A stretch of 64,000 nt of DNA from Streptomyces antibioticus (lineage in GTDB: Bacteria; Actinomycetota; Actinomycetes; Streptomycetales; Streptomycetaceae), in contig NZ_CM007717.1 in NCBI RefSeq assembly GCF_002019855.1, forward strand, positions 4,798,657 through 4,862,656. The letters are read 5' to 3'. Position 1 is the stretch's first letter; each line of letters begins with the position of its first letter. The translations under genes and the position numbers were made by a program. The notes under the pieces are model-generated. The model had not been told where the DNA came from. It saw only the letters and a program-made list of their open reading frames with translations, and did no database searches. This document shows, in pieces, positions 42,511-52,672 of this stretch.

Positions 42511-43497
42511 GTGAGCACCCCCGACCTTCCCCTCGCCCCGAACGGCGGCTGCGGCGACGGCTGTGCCTGTGGCGCCGACGGCGACCCCGGCGGCGAGGAG
42601 TACCTGGAGTGCGGGCTCGACCCCGCGCTCGCCCAGCTCCTGGCCGACGCCGGACTCGACCCCGTCGAGGTCGAGGACATCGCCAACGTCGCGATCCAGG
42701 AGGACCTGGACCACGGCGTGGACGTGACCACCGTCGCGACCATCCCCGAGGAGGCGGTGGCCACCGCCGACTTCACCGCGCGCGAGGCCGGCGTCGTCGC
42801 GGGCCTGCGGATCGCCGAGGCGGTCCTCTCGGTCGTCTGCACGGACGAGTTCGAGGTCGAACGGCACGTCGAGGACGGCGACCGCGTCGAGGCCGGGCAG
42901 AAGCTGCTGTCGGTCACCTCGCGCACGCGTGACCTGCTCACCGCCGAGCGCAGCGCGCTCAACCTGATGTGCCGCCTCTCCGGCATCGCGACCGCCACCC
43001 GCGCGTGGGCGGACGTCCTGGAGGGCACCACGGCACGCGTGCGTGACACCCGCAAGACCACGCCGGGCCTGCGCTCCCTGGAGAAGTTCGCGGTCCGCTG
43101 CGGCGGCGGCGTCAACCACCGCATGTCGCTCTCCGACGCGGCGCTCGTCAAGGACAACCACGTGGTCGCCGCCGGCGGAGTCGCCCAGGCGTTCAAGGCC
43201 GTCCGGGGGACCTTCCCCGACGTGCCGATCGAGGTCGAGGTCGACACCCTGCACCAGCTCCGCGAGGTCGTGGACGCGGGCGCCGACCTGATCCTGCTGG
43301 ACAACTTCACGCCCGCGGAGTGCGCCGAGGCCGTCGGCATCGTCGGCGGGCGCGCCCTGCTGGAGGCGTCCGGCCGGCTCACGCTGGACACCGCGCGCGC
43401 GTACGCCGACACGGGCGTCGACTTCCTGGCCGTCGGGGCCCTCACCCACTCCTCGCCGATCCTGGACATCGGCCTGGATCTGCGCGCGGCCGAGTAG
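42511..43497 (+). CDS. nadC: Nicotinate-nucleotide pyrophosphorylase (quinolinate phosphoribosyltransferase)
   Basis: A 328-residue enzyme converting quinolinate and PRPP to nicotinate mononucleotide. Conserved segments are RSALNLMCRLSGIAT, VRDTRKTTPGLRSLEKFAVR, GGGVNHRMSLSDAALVKDNH and EVEVDTLHQLREVVDAGADL. The first 40 residues are unusual: a cysteine cluster NGGCGDGCACGADGD followed by another Cys precedes the normal N-terminal domain. GTG at 42511 has AGGAG 11 bases upstream; GTG at 42502, overlapping the nadB stop, is only 2 bases from it. Confidence 0.95.
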   Translation: MSTPDLPLAPNGGCGDGCACGADGDPGGEEYLECGLDPALAQLLADAGLDPVEVEDIANVAIQEDLDHGVDVTTVATIPEEAVATADFTAREAGVVAGLRIAEAVLSVVCTDEFEVERHVEDGDRVEAGQKLLSVTSRTRDLLTAERSALNLMCRLSGIATATRAWADVLEGTTARVRDTRKTTPGLRSLEKFAVRCGGGVNHRMSLSDAALVKDNHVVAAGGVAQAFKAVRGTFPDVPIEVEVDTLHQLREVVDAGADLILLDNFTPAECAEAVGIVGGRALLEASGRLTLDTARAYADTGVDFLAVGALTHSSPILDIGLDLRAAE

Positions 43498-43513
43498 AGA
43501 GCGGGAACCGGCC

Positions 43514-44311
43514 ATGCTGCTGACGATCGACGTGGGCAACACGCACACCGTGCTGGGACTGTTCGACGGCGAGGAGATCGTCGAGCACTGGCGGATCTCG
43601 ACCGACTCCCGCCGTACGGCCGACGAACTGGCGGTCCTCCTCCAGGGCCTGATGGGCATGCACCCGCTCCTCGGGGTCGAACTGGGCGACGGCATCGACG
43701 GCATCGCGATCTGCGCCACGGTCCCCTCCGTGCTGCACGAACTGCGCGAGGTGACCCGCCGCTACTACGGCGACGTACCGGCCGTCCTCGTCGAACCCGG
43801 CGTGAAGACGGGCGTGCCGATCCTCTTCGACAACCCCAAGGAGGTCGGCGCCGACCGCATCATCAACGCGGTCGCGGCGAACGAGCTGTACGGCGGTCCG
43901 GCGGTCGTCGTCGACTTCGGCACGGCCACCACGTTCGACGCGATCAGCGCGCGCGGGGAGTACGTCGGCGGGGTCATCGCCCCCGGCATCGAGATCTCCG
44001 TCGAGGCGCTCGGCGTCAAGGCGGCCCAGCTCCGCAAGATCGAGGTGGCCCGGCCCCGCAGCGTGATCGGCAAGAACACGGTCGAGGCCATGCAGTCCGG
44101 CATCGTCTACGGCTTCGCCGGCCAGGTCGACGGTGTCGTCAGCCGGATGGCACGCGAGCTGGCCACCGACCCGGACGACGTCACGGTCATCGCCACCGGC
44201 GGCCTCGCCCCCATGGTGCTCGGCGAGTCCTCGGTGATCGACGAGCACGAGCCCTGGCTGACCCTGATCGGCCTGCGGCTGGTGTACGAGCGGAACGTCT
44301 CGCGGATGTGA
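43514..44311 (+). CDS. coaX: Type III pantothenate kinase
   Basis: A 265-residue CoaX that phosphorylates pantothenate, the committed step to CoA. The N-terminal ASKHA phosphate motif is TIDVGNTHTVLGLFDG; GADRIINAVAANELYGGPAV and VVDFGTATTFDAI are typical. Type III enzymes are not feedback inhibited by CoA (established for the family). It is the last gene of the panC-nadB-nadC-coaX operon and a terminator follows 9 bp after the stop. Confidence 0.96.
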   Translation: MLLTIDVGNTHTVLGLFDGEEIVEHWRISTDSRRTADELAVLLQGLMGMHPLLGVELGDGIDGIAICATVPSVLHELREVTRRYYGDVPAVLVEPGVKTGVPILFDNPKEVGADRIINAVAANELYGGPAVVVDFGTATTFDAISARGEYVGGVIAPGIEISVEALGVKAAQLRKIEVARPRSVIGKNTVEAMQSGIVYGFAGQVDGVVSRMARELATDPDDVTVIATGGLAPMVLGESSVIDEHEPWLTLIGLRLVYERNVSRM

Positions 44312-44320
44312 CCCGCGCGC

Positions 44321-44360
44321 GAAGGGGTCCCCGAGCCAACACGGTCCGGGGACCCCTTTC
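44321..44360 (+). terminator. Terminator of the CoA/NAD operon
   Basis: GAAGGGGTCCCCG (44321-44333) pairs with CGGGGACCCCTTTC (44347-44360) with one bulged T. It immediately follows coaX and ends the operon. Confidence 0.85.
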
Positions 44361-44451
44361 GCGTGCGTGCACGCGTCCACCAGGGCGGATTCGGGCGCGT
44401 CGCTTCCAGCCTTTATGTCAAATTTGTCTGATTAGCGCGTATCGTCGCGGC

Positions 44452-45189
44452 ATGCCCACGCCCTACGGATCCCGCGGCGGCATGGCGTTCGGGACGGAGG
44501 AGCTGCGAGTGCTCCGCCGCGCCCTCGCCCTCGCCCTCCACCCCGGCCCCGTCTCCGCCGAGGACGTCCAGGACTGTCATCGCCTCGCCGAGTCCCTCGA
44601 CGAGGCGATGCGCGAGGCCGCCCGGCTGCGGGCCTTCCTGGTGGCCGACCTCGCCCGGTACCGCGCCGCCCTCCCCGGCACCGCCGCCGGCTACCTCACG
44701 CTCCTGGAGGAGGTCCTGGCCACGGGCCAGCGGCCGGGACCTGACGACCTGGCCGCCCTGCGCGCCCTGCGCGGCAACCCGACGGCCGCCGCCCTCCTGG
44801 ACCGCTGCCAGGCCCTCGCCGAACACGACGTACGGGCCCGTCTCGCCCGCCGTACGCCCCGCACGGCCACTTCCACCGTCCCGCTGGTCCCCGCGTCCCG
44901 TACGCGCCTCCTGGCGCTCCCGGGGGGCCGCTCCGGCGACCACGACGACCGTGCCTTCGAGCCGGTGGGAGCACAGGGCGAGCAGGACGAACCCGGCGAG
45001 CGGGGCGGGCAGCCGCGCGCCAAGCCTGGCGAGCGGCCGGCCGCGCCCGCCCCGGGCCCCGCCCCCGCCAAGCCCGACCCCTCCCAGCCGGCGCGCCGAC
45101 CCGTCCCCACCCCGGGCGAGGTCTTCCCGCGCCGCAAGCCCGCCCCGCCGCCCGCGGACCCGGAGCAGCGGCGGCTGGTGGCCGGCTGA
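44452..45189 (+). CDS. Conserved actinobacterial hypothetical protein
   Basis: A 245-residue cytoplasmic protein with no recognised enzyme motif. Residues 10-135 are predicted helical (EELRVLRRALALALHPGPVS, then HRLAESLDEAMREAARLRAF), and the last 100 residues are disordered and proline/glutamate rich. The ATG at 44452 has no clear Shine-Dalgarno; GTCTGATTAGCG-like AT-rich sequence just upstream may be its promoter. An internal ATG at 44482 is possible. It may be a regulatory or structural protein. Confidence 0.7.
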   Translation: MPTPYGSRGGMAFGTEELRVLRRALALALHPGPVSAEDVQDCHRLAESLDEAMREAARLRAFLVADLARYRAALPGTAAGYLTLLEEVLATGQRPGPDDLAALRALRGNPTAAALLDRCQALAEHDVRARLARRTPRTATSTVPLVPASRTRLLALPGGRSGDHDDRAFEPVGAQGEQDEPGERGGQPRAKPGERPAAPAPGPAPAKPDPSQPARRPVPTPGEVFPRRKPAPPPADPEQRRLVAG

Positions 45190-45285
45190 GGCCGAGGCCG
45201 GTACCGGCCGAGATCGTCATCGGTGGCGGGGCCGACACCCCGACCCCGCCCCGATGTCCCCTTCGTCCCTGGCTACCCTGGGTCC

Positions 45286-45465
45286 ATGGACTACGTCTCC
45301 GCGCTGCTGCCCCCGGCCGTCATGGCCGTGTTCTTCATCGGACTGATCCGGGTGATCGTGAAGACCCAGGGCGGTGCCAACAAGTCCAAGGAGGACGCCG
45401 CCGTCGACGCGGCCCTCGCGCGCGCGGAGAGCGCCCGCCAGGCGTCCGCCGCCCCCGACGCCTGA
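45286..45465 (+). CDS. Small single-pass membrane protein
   Basis: A 59-residue protein. Residues 4-27 form one hydrophobic helix (LLPPAVMAVFFIGLIRVIV), followed by a charged cytosolic tail (KSKEDAAVDAALARAESARQ). No function is recognised. A strong terminator 33 bp downstream supports its being a real transcription unit. Confidence 0.75.
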   Translation: MDYVSALLPPAVMAVFFIGLIRVIVKTQGGANKSKEDAAVDAALARAESARQASAAPDA

Positions 45466-45497
45466 CCCGGCGCGCACGCCGCGTCCCCACGACACGA

Positions 45498-45535
45498 GGG
45501 CGCACGACTCCTTCCCGGAGCCGTGCGCCCTTTTT
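45498..45535 (+). terminator. Rho-independent terminator with T-run
   Basis: GGGCGCACG pairs with CGTGCGCCC, extended by ACTCC/GGAG around a short loop, followed by TTTTTG. It ends the small membrane protein transcript and isolates the BlaI-like gene. Confidence 0.9.
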
Positions 45536-45604
45536 GTTCGTGTTTGCCGATGAAAGTGCACGTCCGGCACGCGATTGGCGAGATCTCCCATTATTGTTCT
45601 GAGG

Positions 45605-46036
45605 GTGCCTCGCCCATTGGGAGAACTCGAAGACGCGGTCATGACGCGGGTGTGGAAGTGGAACCGCCCGGTGACCGTTCGGGAAGTCCTGGAAGACCTT
45701 CAGCAGGAACGCTCCATCGCCTACACCACGGTGATGACCGTTCTGGACAATCTCCATCAGAAGGGCTGGGTACGCCGTGAGTCGGAAGGCCGGGCCTATC
45801 GATATGAGGCGGTCTCGACCCGTCCCGCCTACGCCGCCGCCCTCATGAACGACGCCTGGGCGCAGAGCGACAACCCCGCCGCCGCACTCGTCGCCTTCTT
45901 CGGGATGATGAGCGACGAACAGCGACAGGCGCTGAGCGACGCCGTACGCATCGTCCAAGGTCCGGAAACATCCGAACCCGCAACGGCGAGTCCGCGGGAG
46001 AACCCCGGCTCGGCAACGGAGGACGACGGGCGATAG
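45605..46036 (+). CDS. BlaI/MecI-family transcriptional repressor
   Basis: A 143-residue winged-helix regulator (LGELEDAVMTRVWKWNRPVT, then SIAYTTVMTVLDNLHQKGWV and RRESEGRAYRYEAV). BlaI proteins repress beta-lactamase and other genes until cleaved by a BlaR-type protease; no blaR is nearby. The GTG at 45605 (PRPLGELE) is preferred, with little leader sequence before it. The next gene, argA, begins 9 bp downstream, so both are likely co-transcribed, and the insertion sequence in argA does not interrupt this gene. Confidence 0.9.
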   Translation: MPRPLGELEDAVMTRVWKWNRPVTVREVLEDLQQERSIAYTTVMTVLDNLHQKGWVRRESEGRAYRYEAVSTRPAYAAALMNDAWAQSDNPAAALVAFFGMMSDEQRQALSDAVRIVQGPETSEPATASPRENPGSATEDDGR

Positions 46037-46509
46037 CGTCCGGACATGTCCGCAGAGAGCCCCTCCGCCGAGAACGCCGAAGTCACCGGTAAAGCCATCA
46101 CCGTCCGCCGGGCCCGGACCAGCGATGTCCCTGCCGTACGCCGACTCCTTGACGCGTACGTCCGCGGCCGCATCCTGCTCGACAAAGCGACCGTCACGCT
46201 TTACGAGGACATCCAGGAGTTCTGGGTCGCCGAACGGGACGACAACGCCGAGGTGGTCGGCTGCGGAGCCCTGCACGTGATGTGGGAAGACCTCGCTGAA
46301 GTGCGCACTCTCGCGGTGAAGCCCGGCCTGAAGGGCGCGGGCGTCGGCCATCAGTTGTTGGAGAAGTTGCTGCACACCGCCCGCTGGCTCGGCGTTCGCC
46401 GGGTTTTCTGCCTCACCTTCGAAGTGGACTTCTTCGGCAAGCACGGCTTCGTGGAGATCGGTGAGACACCCGTCGACACAGACGTCTACGCGGAGCTGCT
46501 GCGTTCCTA

Positions 46510-47615
46510 TTGATCAGAAACTCATGGGGTTCTCGTCCAGGACGTAGCGGACGTGTGGGCCGCCGAAGTAGCCGCGGACGATGTGCGGCTGGCGCTGGCG
46601 TCTGCGGAAGAAGCGGCGGGTCTCGGCGGCGAGTTCGGCCTGGTTCCGGGCTCGGTGCTGCTTGGGCAGGCTGTGCTTGAGGTCGGCGTTGACGAGTTCG
46701 TCGGGGTTGAGCTCGGGCGAGTACGGGGGCAGGAAGTGCAGCTCGACGTCGTCGGGGTGGGCTGCGAGCCAGTCGCGGACCTTCTTCGAGCGGTGGGCGG
46801 AGTGCCCGTCGACCACGAGATGGACCTTGTGGTCGAAGTGGCCGGCGAGCCGGTCCAGGAAGCGGCACATCACCTCGGCGGTGAAACTCTCGGTGAAGAC
46901 CATGAAGTGCATCCGGCCCTTGGTGCTGATCGCCGACATCGCGTTCACCGAGAACCGGTTCCCGGCCCGTCGCACGACGGGGGTCTTGCCCTTCTCTCCC
47001 CAGGTGCGGCCTGTGACCTGGTCGGAGCGGATGCCGACCTGGTCGGCGAAGAGAATCTCCCCACCGTCCTCCTTCGCCCTCGCCCGGATCTTGGGCCAGG
47101 TCTCGGCGTGCCAGCGCCGGACGGCCTCGGGGTCCTGCTCGACGGCCCTCTTGTCCGGGCGCTGGAAGGAAAGACCCCACCGCTTCAGGTACTTGCCCAC
47201 CCCCGGTTCGGTCAGCCGTACCCGGTACAGCTTCGCGATCAGGTCACCGATCAGCCGCCGCGTCCACAACTGCCCACTCAGCCCCACGTCACAGGGCCGG
47301 TGATCGAGGACCGCCTGCCGCACAGCGGCCTGCTCGGCCTCCCCGAGCACCTGGTGCACCCCGACCGGCTTACCACGCGGCCGCATCACCAGAGCCTCCC
47401 GACCGCCGGCCAGCCACTTCGCCCACCAGATGTCGACGGCCTTCAGCGACACCCCGAACACCGCCGCCACGTCCTCACGGTCCCGCCCCGCCACCAACGC
47501 GGCCACCGCCCGCAGCCGCAGGGCCTCCTGCGCCGACGGCGACAGATGCCGCGCGTCCCCCACCAGATCGCTCACACCCCTCCAACGACCCAGAACCCAA
47601 ACCGTTTCGGATCAA
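46510..47615 (-). mobile_element. IS630-family insertion sequence, 1106 bp
   Basis: Both ends are visible. The left end begins TTGATCAGAAAC and the right end, read inward, TTGATCCGAAAC; identity continues imperfectly to 19 of the first 24 positions. The target TA dinucleotide is duplicated at 46508-46509 and 47616-47617, the known target preference of IS630/Tc1-mariner elements. One transposase gene fills the element. Confidence 0.93.
46514..47575 (-). CDS. IS630-family transposase
   Basis: A 353-residue DDE transposase in one uninterrupted frame. The N-terminal helix-turn-helix region (RDREDVAAVFGVSLKAVDIW) leads to a catalytic core with the acidic residues in ILFADQVGIRS, HLVVDGHSAHRS and PPYSPELNPDELVNADLK. 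The stop lies 4 bp from the left end of the element and the GTG start 40 bp from the right end, after GGAGG. There is no frameshift, so the protein may be active. The gene opposes argA. Confidence 0.93.
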   Translation of the reverse strand: MSDLVGDARHLSPSAQEALRLRAVAALVAGRDREDVAAVFGVSLKAVDIWWAKWLAGGREALVMRPRGKPVGVHQVLGEAEQAAVRQAVLDHRPCDVGLSGQLWTRRLIGDLIAKLYRVRLTEPGVGKYLKRWGLSFQRPDKRAVEQDPEAVRRWHAETWPKIRARAKEDGGEILFADQVGIRSDQVTGRTWGEKGKTPVVRRAGNRFSVNAMSAISTKGRMHFMVFTESFTAEVMCRFLDRLAGHFDHKVHLVVDGHSAHRSKKVRDWLAAHPDDVELHFLPPYSPELNPDELVNADLKHSLPKQHRARNQAELAAETRRFFRRRQRQPHIVRGYFGGPHVRYVLDENPMSF

Positions 47616-47837
47616 TATGACGAGGGCGTAGCGGAGTTCCTCGGACTCGAACGAGTGAAACCGAACACCTTGGGCAACAGCCGGATGCTTCTGCATCTGT
47701 GATCGTCGGGCCCATTCCGGCCGACCCCCCTTGCCCGGGTTCCCTATGTCCGAAACGCGCACGTTTCCGGGCGGAGGGCGGGCTGCCGGGCTCCGCCAGG
47801 GGTTTGTGTTTTCTCAGCAAAAGCGGTTTGCTTTCCG

Positions 47838-47861
47838 ACGTAACGCAGTACTGCATATAAC
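47838..47861 (+). promoter_or_regulatory. Candidate lsr2 promoter region
   Basis: An AT-richer patch upstream of lsr2 contains TATAAC (47856-47861), a good -10 element, with a weak -35-like TTTCCG at 47832-47837, 18 bp away. Lsr2 binds AT-rich DNA, so autoregulation here is plausible. Confidence 0.45.
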
Positions 47862-47927
47862 AGGGTGCGGCTAAACGGCGGAAGCCGAGGACCCCCGGCC
47901 CTCACGTTATCGATGAAAGGAAATCCG

Positions 47928-48263
47928 GTGGCACAGAAGGTTCAGGTCCTTCTTGTCGACGACCTCGACGGCGGCGAGGCGGACGAGACCGTGACGTTCG
48001 CGCTGGACGGCAAGACGTACGAGATCGATCTCACCACTGCCAATGCCGACAAGCTGCGTGGTCTTCTCGAGCCCTACGTGAAGGGTGGCCGGCGTACCGG
48101 GGGCCGCGCTTCGGGTGGGCGTGGAAAGGCGCGTGCCGCTGCCGGTGGCAGCCAGGACACCGCTCAGATCCGCGCGTGGGCGAAGGAGAACGGTTTCGAG
48201 GTCAATGACCGTGGCCGTGTTCCCGCGACCATTCGCGAGGCTTACGAGAAGGCCAACGGCTGA
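47928..48263 (+). CDS. lsr2: Lsr2 nucleoid-associated xenogeneic silencer
   Basis: A 111-residue H-NS-like protein. The N-terminal dimerisation domain starts AQKVQVLLVDDLDGGEADET; the C-terminal DNA-binding domain contains IRAWAKENGFEVNDRGRVPA with the RGR minor-groove motif. The linker is basic and glycine-rich (GGRRTGGRASGGRGKARA). Lsr2 silences AT-rich and acquired DNA, including cryptic biosynthetic clusters in Streptomyces. The GTG start follows AAAGGAAA. Its 3' end overlaps the convergent next gene by 22 bp. Confidence 0.97.
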   Translation: MAQKVQVLLVDDLDGGEADETVTFALDGKTYEIDLTTANADKLRGLLEPYVKGGRRTGGRASGGRGKARAAAGGSQDTAQIRAWAKENGFEVNDRGRVPATIREAYEKANG

Positions 48264-48943
48264 GCGCTCGCGCGCCGCAGTCGGACACGGTGGCACTCCG
48301 TCGCCAGCGTGTTCACCAGTCGTACGAGATCGGGGGCGCCCCCTGGGGCCCCCAGGGCCGACATCGTCGGCAGCGAGGACTCGACCTCGCACCCCGCGAC
48401 GGGGGGCCGCACCCACACAGCGGCCCCCTGCAATGGCCCGGCCCGTGGCGGCCGGCGGACGGCCGGAGGCGGCGGGGCCTCCATGACCCCGCCCGCGCCG
48501 ATCGCCGTGAGGTCCAGCGGCAGCGCGCCCCACTCCAGCCACTGAAGGATCCCCGGCAGCTCCTCCGCCGCGCCCGCGGCCACCAGGAGCCGCATGCGGA
48601 TGCCGTTCGCCGTGTGCCCGTGCGGTGATGCCGAGTTCCCGTGCAGTGATACCGGGAAGCCCGCCGATACCGGGAAGCCCGCCGGCGTGGTCGTGGCCGC
48701 CGTCAGACGCCGTAGGGCCGCGTGGCCCGCCGTCGCCGGTACGTCCAGGACGTCGAAGCGTTCGCCGGTCAAAAGTCGTACCGGGTGCCCGGGCACCGTC
48801 GGCCACCCCAGTTCGTTCTCGTACCAGCCGCGGACGTCGTCTCCGCCACCCCTGCCCTCCCGGCCCTCCCGGCTCTCCCGGGCGAGCGGCCGTCGGGGGA
48901 GGGGCAGCAGGGGGTGCGTCGGAGGTGGGACCGGGCCAGCCAT
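48242..48943 (-). CDS. Conserved Streptomyces hypothetical protein (bifunctional primase-like fold uncertain)
   Basis: A 233-residue protein recalled from Streptomyces genomes between lsr2 and clpC. Conserved-looking blocks are RGWYENELGWPTVPGHPVRL, RFDVLDVPATAGHAALRRL and ELPGILQWLEWGALPLDLTA, plus the C-terminal VRLRRASAQPLAFS. The middle segment resembles parts of the bifunctional primase/polymerase N-terminal family, but catalytic residues are not evident. A run of short repeats (AGFPVSAGFPVSL) is encoded by an 18-bp duplication at 48648-48683. The ATG start at 48943 has a weak ribosome binding site. Function is unknown. Confidence 0.75.
   Translation of the reverse strand: MAGPVPPPTHPLLPLPRRPLARESREGREGRGGGDDVRGWYENELGWPTVPGHPVRLLTGERFDVLDVPATAGHAALRRLTAATTTPAGFPVSAGFPVSLHGNSASPHGHTANGIRMRLLVAAGAAEELPGILQWLEWGALPLDLTAIGAGGVMEAPPPPAVRRPPRAGPLQGAAVWVRPPVAGCEVESSLPTMSALGAPGGAPDLVRLVNTLATECHRVRLRRASAQPLAFS
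48648..48683. repeat. Perfect 18-bp tandem duplication
   Basis: GATACCGGGAAGCCCGCC occurs twice in direct succession (48648-48665, 48666-48683) inside the preceding gene, adding one GFPVSx hexapeptide. It looks like a recent slippage event. Confidence 0.85.
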
Positions 48944-49373
48944 GCCAAGTGCAACGGACCGAAAGTCCCGAGAGTTACGCTGGGTGTCGTGTCTGCTGCG
49001 CAGGGTGCCGGAAAAGGGGGCGGGTGGCGGTGCCGGGAGGCGCAAGGTTGTTCGCCCGTAGCGGAGGGAACCGGGGCGCAGGGCATGGAGTGTCAGTCCC
49101 AGCGGGTAAGACATGCCTAGTGGGAGGGGGCGACACGCAGAACAGGACGTCTCACGTTCGCCATCGGCGTACTGATGGTGTGGGTAACTGCCTGGCCTGC
49201 GGGAACATCGTCTCGCACCATCGGGTTGGAGCAGATGTCGGCGTTCGGGGTCAGGAGGCCATCGACGGTGTCGGCAGTTGGAATGAGCGGTCCCCGCTTG
49301 CGGGACTAAGCTGCGGAAGGACAGGGAGGGGAAGTTCCCCCCACTGCCTGACCGCTCTGAGGAGCGATTAACG
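48944..49373 (+). promoter_or_regulatory. clpC upstream region with two ClgR-type boxes
   Basis: This 430-bp region between divergent genes carries GTTCGC-N5-GCG twice on the plus strand, at 49050-49063 and 49156-49169, 106 bp apart. This is the sequence reported for ClgR, the activator of clp and lon genes in Streptomyces. The exact clpC transcription start was not resolved. Confidence 0.7.
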
Positions 49374-51899
<2,526 letters not shown>

Positions 51900-51931
51900 G
51901 CCTCACGGCGACGCCACCGCGCGTCGCCACG

Positions 51932-51967
51932 GAAAGGGGCCGGTGCTTTCGAGCACCGGCCCCTTTC
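51932..51967. terminator. Bidirectional terminator between clpC and the phosphatase gene
   Basis: A perfect 15-bp stem (51932-51946 with 51953-51967), loop TTTCGA, has A/T-rich stem ends on both strands. It separates the convergent clpC and HAD phosphatase genes. Confidence 0.9.
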
Positions 51968-52021
51968 GCATGCCCTGACGGCCCTCGGGGCGCCGTGCCG
52001 GGCCTTGTCGGGCCTTGTCGG

Positions 52022-52672
52022 CTACGAGAGCTGACCGTCGTAGTCCGGCAGCTTGTACGTCTTCTCGGCGTGGCCGCCCGAGAGGTCGGTGGCGCTGTTG
52101 CCGATGTTCGCGATGATCGTGTAGCCCTTCTTCTCGATGTCGACGCGCTGGGCGGTCTTGTAGGCGGCGACGTCCTTGAAGAGGTCCAGGAAGCCCCGGA
52201 CGTAGAGCCCGTTGACCTTGTAGCCGACGACCTTGAGGTTGTAGTCGGTCACCCCGGAGAGGATGCCCGGGCGGGCGGTGACGAAGAACAGCGCGACGCC
52301 GCGGTCCTGGGCGTACTTGGCGATGTCGAGCACCGGCTTGTTGGCGGGCTGCGGGTAGCTGAAGCCGAAGTCGGTCTCCAGGGTCGTGTTGTCGATGTCG
52401 AACACGATCGCCTTCTTCTCGCCCGGCGTGGTCGTGGCGATGCGCTGTTCGAGGTACGGCCGCGCCTGGTCCATCACGGCCCGCACGTCGGCCTGCCAGG
52501 TGGCGTAGTCGACGTCCTCGGCGGCCGCGGCGGCGGTCACGGAGGCGGTGGCGACGGTGGGGATGCCGGTGGCCGGAGCGGCCTGAGCGCCGGCCGGGAC
52601 GGCCATCGCGGTGACGGCGGCGGTGGCCGCCGCGGTCAGGGCGATACGGCGAGTCCAGGTGCCTCTGGTCAT
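52022..52672 (-). CDS. Secreted HAD-family acid phosphatase (class B/plant-type)
   Basis: A 216-residue protein. Residues 1-31 are a Sec signal peptide (basic start, hydrophobic AAATAAVTAMAVPAGA, cleavage near AQA). The mature part is a HAD phosphatase with the nucleophile motif IVFDIDNTTL, the Thr motif in ALFFVTARPG, and IIANIGNSATDL near the C-terminus. It probably hydrolyses phosphomonoesters outside the cell. The ATG is preceded by GAGGACC. Upstream lies a set of four tandem 10- to 11-bp repeats of the PhoP-box type, consistent with phosphate control. Confidence 0.88.
   Translation of the reverse strand: MTRGTWTRRIALTAAATAAVTAMAVPAGAQAAPATGIPTVATASVTAAAAAEDVDYATWQADVRAVMDQARPYLEQRIATTTPGEKKAIVFDIDNTTLETDFGFSYPQPANKPVLDIAKYAQDRGVALFFVTARPGILSGVTDYNLKVVGYKVNGLYVRGFLDLFKDVAAYKTAQRVDIEKKGYTIIANIGNSATDLSGGHAEKTYKLPDYDGQLS

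Larger units (their letters stand above)
46046..47702 (+). pseudogene. argA: argA (N-acetylglutamate synthase, GNAT) interrupted by an IS630-family element
   Basis: The 5' part (46046-46510) encodes 155 residues of a GNAT acetyltransferase: RRARTSDVPAVRRLLDAYVR, VVGCGALHVMWEDLAEVRTL and FFGKHGFVEIGETPVDTDVY. It resembles mycobacterial ArgA (Rv2747), which acetylates glutamate with acetyl-CoA as the first arginine step. A TGA inside the insertion sequence ends it. The missing 27 C-terminal residues (DEGVAEFLGL to SRMLLHL) are intact at 47619-47702 beyond the element. Removing the element and one TA copy restores an uninterrupted 182-residue frame. Truncation probably inactivates the enzyme; ArgJ elsewhere may compensate. 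Confidence 0.92.

Noticed and set aside
47430..47702. Independent small plus-strand gene of about 90 codons
   Set aside because: Its first part runs antisense to the transposase and its last 27 codons are the severed end of argA.
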